Shown piece by piece: positions 34,173 through 47,349 of a stretch of DNA of 64,000 nucleotides; the stretch's first letter is position 1, and every line of letters begins with the position of its first letter. The notes below the pieces were generated by a model. The model was not told where the DNA came from, made no database searches, and saw only the letters and a program-made list of their open reading frames with translations. This DNA is from Cryptomeria japonica (lineage: Eukaryota; Streptophyta; Pinopsida; Cupressales; Cupressaceae): positions 105,588,296-105,652,295 of the forward strand of contig NC_081412.1 of assembly GCF_030272615.1 (NCBI RefSeq), given 5' to 3'. A program made the translations under genes and the position numbers.

Positions 34173-35259
34173 TGTTAGAATCATTTTAGGGTTTCTTTAG
34201 GGTTTCTTCCTCATCTATTTATTCTTATTTTTCCTCATTTTGAAGGGTTCTAGTTATGATTTCTGTAGAGGTAGACAATTTTTTTGTAAAACTTTGTAAA
34301 GTGTCATCAATTAGGGTCAAGTATATATGAAAGATAGTCATTAGCTTGTAATTTTTTATATTTTGAAATATGTTTCGTGGGTTTATTTTATCAAGAAACT
34401 ATCTCCAAGTTAGAATGTAAACTTATTTGAATGAAATAATCAAGTACTATTTACATTCTTCAAGCACATTTGTTCCTGTGAGTTGCATTGTATGCGATTT
34501 CTTTCTATTCAAGTGATAGAGTAAATGCTTTCATGAATGCAATGAGTTTTTTATGTTTTAATAATAATTATTAAGTATGATTGTGTGATATAGTTTAAGT
34601 GATCTTGTTATTACCAGCTAATAACATTTAAAAGATCTTTAGAGCATGTTATGAAATATAACAACATAAGAGGCTTTCCATATGACTCTATTGCCCTCTC
34701 TTTGGCTCTAGTCAATATTTTACAAGTTCTGCTTCAGTTTGGTCTCAAATATTCTCAATATCAAATTATTTTTGTTTGTAGGAGTAGTTTTAGTGTAGGA
34801 AAGTCAGTCCCAATGGTTGAGTGAATGTTGATAAACTAATATTGTAGCCAAATCTGAATATTTTAAACTTCCCTTGGTATATTTTCATTTGGATATCTAC
34901 TATAGTTTTCAATGTATGAGCACAAAGTGAATTAGGTCATTTAGACATTGTCAAGGGAGACCCACCATGATTTTGCATAGCCAAAAGTGCAAGAGATTTT
35001 AGTCTTGTGACTGAATCTCATTCATTGGCCAAATCTAACCCTGAGCCTGAAAATAAGTAAGTGGCTAATCCTTTAGGGTTTGGGGATTTGTTGATTTGGG
35101 AACCAACACTCTCATCCATTGTAATTCAATCTAGTTGATTGAACTATTTTCATTATTGATAGGAATATAGTTTATTTTTGGCATATTATTTATCTTGTTA
35201 TTGTGCTTTCTATTAGGCCTCTAGATCTTGGGTGGATACCTTCATAGCCAAATTTTACA
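34173..35259 (+). repeat. Possible LTR, plus orientation
   Basis: Starts TGTTAGAATCATTTTAGGG and ends CCAAATTTTACA, followed at once by TGGCATCAAGG, which partly resembles the tRNA-Met primer site. No partner LTR or target duplication is found, so this is tentative. Confidence 0.3.
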
Positions 35260-36509
35260 TGGCATCAAGGATTTTAGAGTGTCATCAAGGTTAGTCTTTT
35301 TGAGATATTTTTGGTGCATTTTTGGGGTTATTTTTGTAGCTTTGTATCTCAAGTAATAATCAGAGCTTGTTGGGTCAAATCAGACGTTACCATTGGATAT
35401 AGAAGGTTTGAGAGAGTCAAAATTACTTTTTGTTCCATCCAAATCGAAAACTAGATGTCAAATATATGAAAGTTTGAATTTTGGAGGTGTCGTAGCAATA
35501 CAATCATCATAATTAGGTGGGAAATTTTTAAATAGTGATATGTCAGACATCTAGGCTCCTTTTTGTAAACAATGTTTTTCATTTAGGATATAATTTAATG
35601 TTCTTCATAGTAGTGCAGCTATTTTCTAATGTTTGTACACAGATTTTTCAAAAAAATATAAAATACATATTTTTACAACTTTGGGGGCCTCGTTCGAGCT
35701 CATACGGACTCCTTTTCACGTGAAATTGTTTTTGAGAGTACATAATTTTTCCTATATTTCACAATGCTGCTATCAATTTGTAGTCATTGTGATTATAACT
35801 TTTACTTTTAGCACATGGTCTTATTTGGCTTATTTTCAACAAATGTAATGCATAGATCATAATTTGGTCTATTAAATGTTGATTTGAGTCTAATATAGCC
35901 TAATTGTGGTTGTTGTAAACATGAAAAATAGATACACTTTGTCTTTGTTTTGCAAGTGGCCATTGTAAATGCACTAAGTATAAAGTGCCAAATTATTTGC
36001 TTTGGGGGGTTTCTTTGATTAAGTGAATGTGGGGGATAACCTTGCAATGGTTGATTTCATTATTTTGCATGTTATTAGGTTTAAATGATGGAAAAATATC
36101 AAATTGAACTCCTAACATCGCATAATTATACATCTTGAAAGAATCGGTATATTATCTAATAGGAAAGGGTTATCTTGGCTATCTAAAGGAAACAACTTTT
36201 TCAACCAATAGATCCTAATACATTATGAAAATTGGAGATTGATAGAGAGAATACACTTAGATGTATATGCTCATTAGTCATTTTGATGTTTTTTGTGGCA
36301 AGAAGACACAATGTCTGAAGGTGTTTTTGTCTAGATATGCACACAATGTTTATGTTCTATAAGCGTAAACAACCCAATTTACATGGTTATTTAACACAAA
36401 CGAATACACTTCAAACACTTCTTAGCCCTAAGGTCAACATCTCATGTCAATAACTTTAGCCCACATTTTCAAATCTCTATTGAATCAAATGTAGGGACAC
36501 CTTAATGGG
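35260..36509. other. Unassigned sequence after the possible LTR
   Basis: No coding region recognised in either strand; short frames such as 35808-36047 have no family resemblance. Confidence 0.45.
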
Positions 36510-38634
36510 TGTGTACACTATTTTTTCTTTTCGAGAGAGGACAAGTAGGGGCCTCTAGTCCACTGGAAGGATGACCTAATAACCCTTTCCTTGAAAAGAT
36601 ACAAGTAGCTTATGCTAAGACAGGGATTTGTTTCTCATCTTAAGAGAGCCATATGATGAGTATATTGGGGACAAAACCATCTATTCCCTTGCGCTAAAGC
36701 TACAGTGATGTTTGGTCAAAAAATAGGGTGGGCCACTACTGAGGTTTCTAGTCACAATCTAGGGTTACTAGCACCCTATGAGCATCCAAACCAACCTTAC
36801 TTGGAGTATAGAACCCTTTTCAAATTGAAGAGTATGACATAAGCTAATACTAGTGAGGTTACGACTTTTTTCTCTACGCTATTTTATATAGCGGATTAGA
36901 GGAAAGTACCACTTGAGTCACTCTTAGGGTGAGTACTTTTTCCCACCAAGGTAGGCTCTCTAAAAATAAAAGAGAATCTCGATGAATTATCTCATACCAA
37001 AGATCCATGAAGGTGAGTGGAGAAGATATTACCATTAAACACCTAGGGTTCTACAAAAAATTGGGCAAGTGCCCCAAACACTTCAAACAAGTTGTTCTTT
37101 TTAAAGCACCAATGAAAGTGTTTTATAAAATAATAAAAGACATGCACTCTCCTATATTACCCCTACAAGCACAAATATTTTAGTAGTTTTCAAAATACCC
37201 CAACCTACAACCAAAAGGATTGGAACAAAAATTGGAATAAAAGGGGCCCTCTACAAACTATTTCATATGATTCAATTTGAGGCCAACTTGCAGAACATAG
37301 ATGCAACAAAAAAAACCACAAACACATTAAGAACTAGAAAAAAAATAGAAATAAATGAACCTTAAACATTACAGGTTAATCCACAAATGCGATAGAACTT
37401 CACAAAAGCACAACAGAAACCTGCAACTTAGAAAAATGACAAAACAAAAAATGTGGCAAGACTAACTACAAACACAATAAGATTTAACAAAAATGCGGTA
37501 AAACAGACCATAGGCATGCTAAGACAGAATTCTATAGAAAATGAAAACCTTAGCTAATAAAATACATGATAGGAAGGAACAAAAATGTGTTATGAATTAA
37601 CAATAACATGCTAGGAATAACTAGAAACACAACAAACCAAAACCTGCAAAACCTGTTAAATCTTCAAAACCCTAGATGAAACAAGATAGATTGTAGATGC
37701 AACAAAAACCTACAAAAATGTGTTAGAAATTTGAAGACTCATATAAAAATGCAAACGCGATTGAACAGACTACAAATGCGATAGAACATGGAATCATCAC
37801 AAATTTTGTATCTACAAAGCTGCAATCACTAAAACAACACTGAAACATTAGTAAATAGAACCTAATGTCCCACTGGGCATGCCAAAATCTATATGCTAGA
37901 ATTGGAATCTACAATATTATAAAACTTAAATGATTCAACCACTAAACCTAGTTATGCAAAGAATCCAAGATACACCAATGAAGAATCTAAAACCATCCAA
38001 ACAACAAATATAGAAATGTTATACCCTTACATGCTCATAGGGTTTGATATTCATTTTTTCCTATCTCCATTGATCTTTCTTGATTGATTATGGTTTCTCT
38101 AAGATTTGTATTGTGCATAAGAGCTCAATAGAGAATGGATTGTGGTTGTGTATGCAATTTGGTAGAGTGTAGGTGCTTATGCTTGAATTCTATATGAAAG
38201 GATAGGGAAGATGTCACTTTTATAGAGAGTACCATAGAAATGGAGGGCTATGATTAAGAGGTGGAAGGATAGATGGTTGGTTGAGATTAGAGTTTACATA
38301 TAGGAAATAGGAAATATCAGAGACTTGGTTAAAGGTAAATCAACAAATGAATTAACAGTGTCATGGAGGAAAAAATCTATTGAATTAATTAAATAAATAT
38401 TTATTTAATTGATAGAAGAAGTGGGGCCAATTAAACAAATAGACTATTTATTTAATTTAGGAAAAGGGGATTTAAATAAATAAAAATATTTATTTAAATA
38501 GGGAAAGCTACAAGAGGATTAATGAATTAATTAAATAAATAAAAATCTATTTAATTAATAGAAGGCTTAGGATAAAATAAATTAATTAATTAAATATTTA
38601 TTTAATTAGGCTAGGACAATTATAGGTGTCTACA
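36510..38634 (-). repeat. Possible gypsy-type LTR, minus orientation
   Basis: The right edge reads TGTAGACACCTATAATTGTC on the minus strand, like the Tat LTR start, and is followed inward by TTTAATTAAATAAA-rich sequence as in the Tat LTR, then CTATAAAAGTGAC (TATA box) near 38212-38225. A GCGATAGAAC-like word recurs between 37380 and 37790. The left edge (near 36510, TGTGTACACT) is a guess. No partner copy. Confidence 0.35.
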
Positions 38635-41240
38635 GTACCCTTATTTTAAAGGTTCTTACTAGTTCTTCTTCCATCTCCATCTTAAACCTTATTGCCTCAT
38701 CCTACAAATAGATAGTTCTGCATTAAATATAAATAGCAAATTGTGTTTCAAGCCACTTATTTTTACCTCTCATAAAACTCCATGGTTTTTTTCATTGATC
38801 ATTTCCTCATTTTCTTAATCATGAATCCCCCTCACTCGCATTAGCCTATCCTTTCAATTTCCTATCTATGTTAATCTACCATTCAATCCATAGGATAATT
38901 AGTTTTAGAACATTCATCTCCATTCCTTAATATTGTCAATCTAAACCATTCATTTTATCCCTTACAATAGACCATTACATATCAAATTAAACTCTACATC
39001 TTCCAATCTCTCCTTATAAGTTACATTTGTACAAATCATATCTTAGATTCTTGTATAAAACTTATATTCATAGGTACAAAATTTTCTTACCATCCACTTG
39101 AAATAAAACACTTATGAATTAAAGAAAAGCTACTTTTTGTTTGGTACATTATAGTCCAAAATATGCCAAATGAGGTACTAATCAAGGTAGCTCTCCTTTA
39201 TAATTACACAAAATTTTATCTCATTTAAAAGTTTTATTATCATTTCCTTAGTATTGAAGACATCAAATACTTAAACAGTTTTTTTTTATAAAAATAGGCG
39301 ATCAAGCTAATAAATTTCTAAAGGCATTAGAGCAATAATCACTAGCATTAGGAAAGGACACTTCACCAAACTTGTTCACAATAGCACATTGTAGTGAGAC
39401 TCTACATTTAATCATTGAATATTATGTTCTAATGAGTAAGAATCGACTACAAATTTTATGAGTCCTTTCTTCAACCATCTAATGCTAATTTCCATCTTTA
39501 GATCTATATATGCATGATTGACTAACCTTATTCTTAGTTTCTTTTTATAGAATAATTAATTTATATTTATATTTATATTACTAGCTCTTATGATTCATTA
39601 TATTTAGTATTGATCCAAATGTTATATCAACTTACTTTAATATTTTAAAATATTTGTTTCTTTATATAGTAGTCATATAGATAATTAGTTAACGCTTGGC
39701 ATAGTTTAAGAAAGTAAAACTTAACCATCAACAATCACAATTTCCATTATAATGTGATTATGTCAACTAAATAAATAAATATAAGAAATTGGTTTGTCTT
39801 TGCTTGATATGTAAATATACACAATGCAATTTAGCAAATGCATTTAGTATTTTATGTTGCAGTGGTTAAATTGTAGGACTTCCTTGAAATTTCATCTAAA
39901 CCCTTTATTTTCATTCAAGTGAGTGCTAATGGTGTCTTTCTCTGTCAATTGTCACTATCATGTAACTCTTTGTCATCATCTTGATTACCTAGGATTTGTC
40001 TTTAAATTCACAACCCTAGACACTCACATTGAATGTTTTGAACTCCAAGCCAATTGATAATAGTCAATGTTTAGAATTGTCATCTTTAGAAATGACAAAA
40101 TTCAAAATTCTAGAAACAAACACAATCTTATATATAATTAAATCCAAAAGTAACAATCACACCATAGATTTTATCTCCATAAATATAAACCCTAAAACAT
40201 AAATAAATCCAAAAGTTACAATCACACCTTTAATTTTATTTACAAAAATATGACAACAATAAGGCAGGCATTGGATTCTAAGCAAGCTTGCATACAAAAC
40301 CAGGTAAATTAAGCATTAAGGCAATTATGATAATGTGTTATAGTCAATACCAAAATAAGTGGAATTGTGTACTTTTCTCCTCTCCAAATATATAATAACT
40401 CATAATCTATTCATTTCAATCAACCCAACGATGACGATCAATCTGTCATAAGGAAGATAAATCTCTTCATATCAATTATCTTCCAAAGTAAAAGCCAAAT
40501 TTAGTACAGTATAAAGTAATATGATTCATCTATTAAATGATTTACTTTAAGATTGCATCTCCTGGAATGATACAGTAAATAAAACATAGTGTGACAATGA
40601 CAAAAGCTATATAGTCATATTATTGCTCGTGATAATAAAAGTAGGTTGAACTCAGGTTGGTCAACAGAAAGCTTAAAATATGAAACCTGGAGAACAAACT
40701 GTATCCGGAAATTGCAAATCTATCCTACTTTTTCTTCAATTGTCCTTGACAATATGCAAATTTATCCCACTTTTTCTTCAATCAACTTTGACAAATTTGC
40801 AAAAGGATGTCATCTTACAAATCAGTTTTGTCCTGTCAAATCACCGACACCCTGAAATTCCATGGGAATCTGCAAATATATCCAAAAGATGATTCTCTTG
40901 AAATGAATGTTGTATGAAATTTGAGGAGCTTTATAACTGCTCTTTTGACTTCAAATGGGCATACCTTGTTTTACAAGGCAGAAGATCCCATCATAACGTA
41001 CACTAAATGAGTTTATAGCATGAAATTTCAGTATTTCACTGTTATAATGGTGTGAACGTTTCCTTGGCTGTCATGATCACCATGATAATTCAATGTATGA
41101 AGATTCGATAGCAGGGAAATGGAGAAAGAATTCTTTTGGGATACGTTACGAGAACCCTCGTGTCTAAACATTTTGAGTTCTTAGGGTTTTTATTTTTATT
41201 TAGTGAACAAAGATTAAAGTATAGAATTTGATTTTTAATA
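38635..41240. other. Unassigned AT-rich sequence with small duplications
   Basis: No gene recognised. Small direct repeats are visible: TAAATCCAAAAGTAACAATC near 40138 and a near copy near 40203; and a 43-44-bp tandem pair with core ACTTTTTCTTCAAT at about 40712-40800. Confidence 0.5.
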
Positions 41241-41492
41241 TTTTGTTTCTATTATTAGAAAGTGTTTAATTAGACTATAATGAGTCAAATCATACACGTA
41301 ATTGTCTAAAGTAATGACAATTAGTACATCTAAATTAAAACGAGTTGAGAAATAGATATGTAATTATTTTGTTTCTATTATTAGAAAGTGTTTAATTAAA
41401 CTATAATGAGTCAAATCATACATGTAATTGTCTAAAGTAATGACAATTAGTACATCTAAATTAAAATGAGTTGAGAAATAGATATGTAATGA
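41241..41492. repeat. 126-bp tandem duplication
   Basis: Units starting TTTTGTTTCTATTATTAG at 41241 and 41367 are nearly identical (a few transitions). The second unit ends within about 8 bp of the outer end of the left E4 LTR. Confidence 0.92.
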
Positions 41493-41801
41493 TGGTGTTA
41501 GATAAGTGTTATGATGATTTAATGTAGTTCTAAGAACATAGAAGATAGAGAAAGGATTAGGAGTTCCAGAGTTGGCTCGCATTCTTGCTTGAGTCGAATG
41601 TTGCATAACACTCATTTCTTGTACTCGGGCCTATGAACCAAATGTTGCGAGCCTGCATGTTGCCAACAATTTGTAATAAATTTCTATGATATAATAAATT
41701 TGATTCTGCATTGCCCCCATCACATTGTGTTGACTGTGTTGTGTTAATTTGTTGCATGGTTCACATTATTCTCCTTGAGGACCCTCCTAGCTGTGACTAC
41801 A
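41485..41801 (+). repeat. E4 left LTR copy, inverted
   Basis: Starts TGTAATGATGG and ends GTGACTACA. Its reverse complement aligns with the right LTR (GAGTTGGCTCGCATTCTTGC here against GCAAGAATGCGAGCCAACTC there). It joins RT sequence through CCACTTTG. Confidence 0.85.
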
Positions 41802-42290
41802 CCACTTTGTATAATATCTAGCTCCACTCAGATAATCCATTATATCATCCATCCTAGGCAAACAAAATTGATACTTCACTGTGATCTTGTTTATTGCTCT
41901 ATAATCAGTACACATCCTCCATTCTCCATTCTTCTTAGGTGCTAACACTACTGGAACAACACAAGGACTCAAACTCTCTCGGATCAAACCTTTCCTCAAC
42001 AACTCCTTCACTTGTCTATTCAACTCCTCATTCTCTTTTGGTATCATCTAGTGTGCTATTTTATTAGACAAATTAGCTTCGAGAATCAAGTCCATGCAAT
42101 GAATGATACTTCTCATAGGGGGTAATCTATCAAGTACATTATTTGAGATGATGTCTCCATACTCTGTCAGCAATTCTTTTATCTCCTTTGGTTGTTCTTC
42201 TTCAGGCTTCGGATTCTTAGTTTTCTTAGGAATTAAGTAAAAGCTCATATTCTCATGTCTCATCCCATCCAAGATCTTCCTTCCATCAAC
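41802..42290 (-). pseudogene. E4 reverse transcriptase, N-terminal fragment
   Basis: Blocks LIRESLSPCVVPVVLAPKKN, GEWRMCTDYRAINK and LPRMDDIMDYLSGARYYTK are standard Ty3/gypsy RT. Coding stops at the inverted LTR before the catalytic YVDD would appear. A TAG at 42050-42048 breaks the frame. Inactive by truncation. Confidence 0.9.
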
Positions 42291-42299
42291 TAGATAAAT

Positions 42300-43015
42300 T
42301 CTGGCACATTACTACAACTTCACTCTTCATAGGCTCCTCCAAAGGGAACAAGACCTATTTCTCCCCATTAGCCACAACTGTATATATATTCCTTCTTCCA
42401 TCATGCATCGCTTGTCTATCATACTGCCAAGGTCTACCTAACAAGATATGACATACATCCATAGGCATAATATCACACAAAATTTCATCATGATAAGCTC
42501 CAAACTTCAATTTACCAAACATTGTTCAATTACTAATACCTTATGCTCATCTTGAATCCATGCTATTTGATAGGGCTTAGGGTGTTTCAACCTCTCCAAA
42601 TTCAACTTAGTCACTATTTTCTCTGAAACAAGGTTATCAGTACTACCAAGTTGTCAATTATAACTTTACAAAACTTACCGGCTACTTTGCATCTTGTCTT
42701 GAACAAATTCTTCCTTTGCAAGGATTCTTGCTCTCCTCCTGTATGATATATAGCTCTCCTCATCATCAACAACTCTTCATCCTTCGATTTTTTACCTGAT
42801 TCGGTAGGATCTTCTTCTGCCAAGGCTACGATTCCATGGTTCTTTGTCTTCTTGAATTCAAAGGCATGATGTCCTTCTCCTCCACATTTAAAGCAGGTTC
42901 CTTTAGACACTCTTTTCTTGTCTTTTGTCTTCCTATCCATAACCCTCATTTCGGTAACCTTCATTTTCTTTCTTCTGGTAAAAAATGATGTCATCTCTCC
43001 GGTAAGAACTACCAT
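42300..43015 (-). pseudogene. E4 zinc knuckle and protease region
   Basis: CFKCGGEGHHAFEF (42895-42854) is a zinc knuckle with its last Cys changed to Phe. The protease active-site segment begins KVIID near 42665 and is broken by a small indel directly after the Asp, so downstream family sequence continues in another frame (VCHILLGRPWQYD-like block near 42430-42390). Confidence 0.78.
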
Positions 43016-43045
43016 CTTGGCTAACTTCCTTGTCTTTATTCTAAT

Positions 43046-43729
43046 CTATACGATATAGGATCTTTCTCCCTGAAATCTTCCACCTCTAGCTCGTTGCTTA
43101 TGCTCATGTCTTTTATTCAACTTCTCTTCTGCCTTCAAGGCATATTGATATGCTTCTCCAACACTCTGCAACTTGATCAAACTGAGTTCATCTTGTATCA
43201 ACATCCGCAATTCATTCAAATTTTGGGCAACTTGTTCAACCTCATCATCGATGTGTTTGGATCTAATGTTCAGCTTGTAGAATGCTTCGGTATAATCCTT
43301 CACACTAGTTTCCTTTTGCTTCAGGTTTTTCAACTTTTGGAATAAAATCACTTGATAGTCGGCAGGCAAGAACTTCAATTTTAACTTACTAACCATCCAC
43401 TCCCATGATTTGATCTTTTCTTTACCTCTTCTCTGTCGGTCTACCTGCAAATGTTCCCACCAAAGAGACACATGACCTTTCAACCTAGTAGAGGCATATT
43501 TCACCTTCTGTTCTTTCGCGATGTTCTCATAATCAAAATAATTTTCCATCTTCGAGATCCAATCCATCAATTCATTTGAATACAACTTGCCATCATAATC
43601 GAGTGGGGTAAAATGTGGTTTGGTATTCCCTCTACTCAAAACCATCAAGATCATTTCTTCTTCTGAATCAATTGTTAGTTGATTTGTGACTGCTTCTCTA
43701 GCCTCAACTTCTCCTTCATCATTACTCAC
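43046..43729 (-). pseudogene. E4 gag (retrotransposon Gag domain)
   Basis: An open frame of about 227 codons with DWISKMENYFDYENI, RLKGHVSLWWEHLQ and SVKDYTEAFYKL, the usual Ty3/gypsy Gag order, followed by a Lys/Arg-rich end before the zinc knuckle. No ATG precedes it in frame; the first 5' codons lie upstream of a stop near 43756, so the N-terminus is uncertain. Confidence 0.88.
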
Positions 43730-43962
43730 ATCTTCAATATGTCGACCTTGTCTCTAGGTCATTTCAACAACTTCTAATCGAGCTATAATTCCTCTCAACA
43801 TTTCCATCACACCAAGGTCTTCATTTCCATGTGCTCCACCAAATCTAACATTTCTTCATGCCATCTTCATGCAAGTCCTCTACAACTGCGATTCAAATCC
43901 TCAATTTCACCACCCCACAACAAAAATCTTACAAGACTCTTCAATCTCTAGAATGAAATATC

Positions 43963-43974
43963 GCTCTAACACCA
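43963..43974 (-). other. E4 primer-binding-like site
   Basis: Minus strand TGGTGTTAGAGC, a variant of the tRNA-Met site TGGTATCAGAGC, five bases inside the right LTR. Confidence 0.7.
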
Positions 43975-43979
43975 CTTGG

Positions 43980-44281
43980 TGTAGTCACGGTTAGGAGGGT
44001 CCTCAAGGAGAAGAGTTTAGACTATGTAGCAAATTAACACAACACAATCAAAACAATCATGTGATGGAGGCAATACAGAATCAGATTTATTATATCATAA
44101 AAATTGATTACAAACTGTCGTCAACATGCGGGCTCACAACATTCAACTAACATGCCTAAGTATAAAACAGGTGTGTTATACAACATTCGACTCAAGCAAG
44201 AATGCGAGCCAACTCTGAAACTCCTAACATTCATAACTATCTTCTATGTTCTTAGAACTGCTTTCTAAATACTTAATTACA
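43980..44281 (-). repeat. E4 right (5') LTR
   Basis: TGTAGTCACGG at the primer-site end and TACTTAATTACA at the outer end, about 302 bp. Inverted relative to 41485-41801. Confidence 0.82.
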
Positions 44282-44872
44282 TGATTTATATGATCAAGGA
44301 TGATCCATGTCGGCCCAAGATGAAACAAATTTTGACGAACAAGATGAAACATGTAAAACAACAAGGTTGGCCTCCGCCAAAGAGATCCCTCCAGAAAATC
44401 CAAAGGATGAAGTGCAGACCTAAGGGAAGTCCGTCCACATGCCAAGGAATGTTGGAAACAACAAAATCAGGCTCTGCAAGCAACTAAAAAGATCTGCAAG
44501 CATCAACAATATCAAATAGGTCCAGGCAGCTTCAGTATACAAGAAAGAAAACTGTCCCATATTCTAGAAGTGATAACTTGCTAAATAAAAATCGAAATAT
44601 CTCGCGGACAAAGTGTAAGATTGATGAACATGTCCATGAACCAATTCTAGCTCTGCAACATCCGGTGAGCAAACAAAAAGAAATACTAAAACAAGAAACA
44701 AGAAACTAAAAGGAAAATGTTATTTTTTGTTGATGCAAGATTGCCAAGAATCGGGGATGCTCCTACATCACTTAGGTAGAATTTGATTAAAGTTTCAAAA
44801 GGGCCAATAAATATCAAAACATGTATTGTGATAAAAAAAAATTGAGTATCAAATTCAAGCATCTTAGATTTT
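44282..44872. other. Unassigned sequence flanking E4
   Basis: No gene recognised. Open frames on both strands at 44281-44487 are short and not conserved with anything I know. Confidence 0.45.
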
Positions 44873-45702
44873 CTAAAAAAAGAAGGGTGTGAAATATAAT
44901 GACCCCCAATCATCCTCCAAGAGTTCTTCTGTAAGAACATCTTTAGTAGGGGATGGTGTATTTGTCTGAATTGGAGAGAGGGTTGTAGGAGCTGACAAAG
45001 TATATTGTGCTTCAATTTGTATGTTCTTTTCAGTATGTAAAGTAAACACTTTATTATTATATGTGTAAGGCACCTCATGGTAATGAGGTTGATGATTCAC
45101 TCCTCTTCAAACATAATTTTTGGTTTTTGTTGAGGCGGAAAGACATCTTGATCAAGGTTGACAACAAACTTAGCTTTCTTAAAAACATGAATGGAATTTA
45201 TTTGATCTTTGTTAAGTTCTTTATTTCTAGGAGAGAGAGCATTGGAAGCATTATAATGATGGGAAATGGTATCATCCTCATGCTCTAAGATATCTTCATG
45301 ATTAAGAAACATTTTAGGAAAGGGACCATCATATTTCATTAATCCTTCATCTCTAGGGGTAAGATCATTGAACTGAAAAGCAGACATGGTATCGCTAGGA
45401 AAAGTAGCCAAAATATCATCCTCTTGCACCAAATAATCCTTATGGGGGAGGCACATTTTAGGAGAAATATTAACATCATCCTTCAAATATTCATCTCTAG
45501 GTAGGAGATCTTTGAAATATGTTTTCATATTCTCTTTTTCCATCAATGTGCCCTCATTGGTAGGACCATTTTTTGGAGAGGGTAAATCATAGATATGAAT
45601 GAAAGGGAAAGCTAATTTATCATCATATGCATAAAAGCAGAAATCATGAACATCTTTAATGTAACTTGAAATTGAAGTAGCAAAATAAGATAAGAACTCC
45701 AT
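44873..45702 (-). CDS. Unrecognised protein with three internal repeats
   Basis: From ATG 45702-45700 (MEFLSYFATSISSY) the frame is open for about 200 codons to TGA near 45097. A coding-like segment continues in another frame to 44873 (NHQPHYHEVPYTYN, ending DDWGSLYFTPFFF), so either a frameshift or a chance overlap. The repeats begin LLPRDEYL, LTPRDEGL and LSPRNKEL (about residues 66, 114 and 156), the first two ending QEDD and HEDD. The protein is acidic; no signal peptide, membrane segment or catalytic motif is seen. Probably an element gene remnant, because no introns or host context appear, but I do not recognise it. Confidence 0.45.
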
Positions 45703-46294
45703 ATGCACTTATGATCAAACAAGAAACTTATATGTCATGTAACCATAGTAGTGTTCACTCAATATGCATTGAAATTATGAAAAATCATATTAGAAAACAC
45801 AATTGAACAATTATGCAACCCACAAGTCAATTTTAAGAAAATAAATTAGGGTTTTTTTGAATTTCACCTCTAAATTCATGTATTTTTTATTGAAAATGTA
45901 ACCAATCAGTGTCAAACTAAAAATTAAAATGCATACAAATCAAATACCAAAATGTAATGGTGAAAATTTTGGAAATTAGGGTTTCAATGATAGAACCACA
46001 AGCAATCCCAAATTAACCATTAGAATGGGAAAGAAGGGTGAACCTAATAGATCTATCCTCAATCCAACTAAAGAAAGGCTAAGAATTCTAATTAGATTCA
46101 CCTGATTGGGGTTTGACTTCCCCTTCCCCAAGATTGAATTGGATTGTTGACAATTAAGGTAAAAAAGGTGATAATTAAAGTAATTGGACAGAAATAGTAA
46201 GATACAAATGTCCCACAAATCCACCAACTTAGACCTGGGTAGGATGACATGTCTAGAATTTGTTCTTAGAAGTCTGGCTTGATTTTTCAAGACC
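45703..46294. other. Unassigned sequence
   Basis: No gene or repeat recognised between the unrecognised ORF and the left E5 repeat. Confidence 0.45.
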
Positions 46295-47291
46295 AGGTAG
46301 CATCTGTAGATTTCTTTATAGCATTTGGTCTTTCAACCCCCTTTCTCATCCGCAAACTAGCAGCATCATTTCACTTTTTGGGCTAGGTGGGCCTTTTGAA
46401 TTCTTTATAGATGGTTATGTCTATTTAGAGCTCAAACTCATTTCGACCTAGTTTCCACCTACCTTCCACATGTCGCATCCATGGAGAATTCAAATTATCT
46501 TGTGGGTCTTCCCTTGAGAATCCCCGCCCACTTGCCACATGTCATATCCACGGCAAGGATTCACTAAAAGGGTTGAGTAGGCTACAAAGATCCTATAAAT
46601 TTTCCACATCTATAGCCCATATCTACACCTTAGTAGGTAATGATTTTTAGTCATTAGGATTAAGGGGGTCATGGAGAATGAATGATGGAAATAGCTAAGC
46701 AAAAACTTATGCACGCATGAACTTGAAAATCTATAAAGGTGCTTTAAAGTCAATAAGATCGCAACCCCTCAATCATGACCAAAGCACAGATGTTCCCCAT
46801 ACCAAAGATCAAGGATGAATCTATGGCTTGAAATTCACCAACATAGAAGTAGCTAGCAGCACCAGCCTAGCCTTACTCCCACAAAGTTCTCAATCCAAGC
46901 AGAAATGCCCTTCAAGGAAGATTATAAAAGCTTGCAAGGAGTGAAAAGAAGGTTCTAAATTTTTAAAAGACTCTAAGATTGAACCTCTCAAACTCTCAAG
47001 GAAATGGTCGTGTATGGATGTAAAATCTTTGAAAGAAGAATTACAAGCTCCCTCCCCCACCTTTATGCTCCTGCATGAAATTTAATCTGCATTAGGGCCT
47101 TAGTGTCACTTGTAACTTAACAGACTGTACCTTTGTCATCTTTTTATCAATATAAATGATAGTCTATTCCATTAACAATGACATGGTTATTTTTCTTAAT
47201 GGATGTCTTATTTCTATTTCCTTTATTTAAAAAAATATGGATCATGTGTAATCACCCTTTCTATTTTATAGAAATTGATTTCGGATGACAT
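46295..47291. repeat. E5 left direct repeat (probable LTR)
   Basis: Aligns with 54107-55099 through shared words such as GGCTATGTCTATT-like, TACCTTCCACATGTCGCATCC and TTAGGGCCTTAGTGTCACTTG. Ends GGATGACA. Confidence 0.75.
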
Positions 47292-47349
47292 TTGTTTCGT
47301 AAGATGTAAATGGATGTGTCCTTTTAGGGTAGCGGGGCTATCAATTTTG

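Larger units (their letters stand above)
41485..44281 (-). mobile_element. E4: truncated Ty3/gypsy element with inverted LTRs
   Basis: Minus-strand gag, zinc knuckle, protease and the first part of RT lie between two ~300-bp LTR copies in opposite orientation. The right copy is in the expected place with a primer-site-like sequence inside; the left copy is reversed and abuts RT coding sequence cut at about 41802. RNase H and integrase are absent. Confidence 0.8.
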
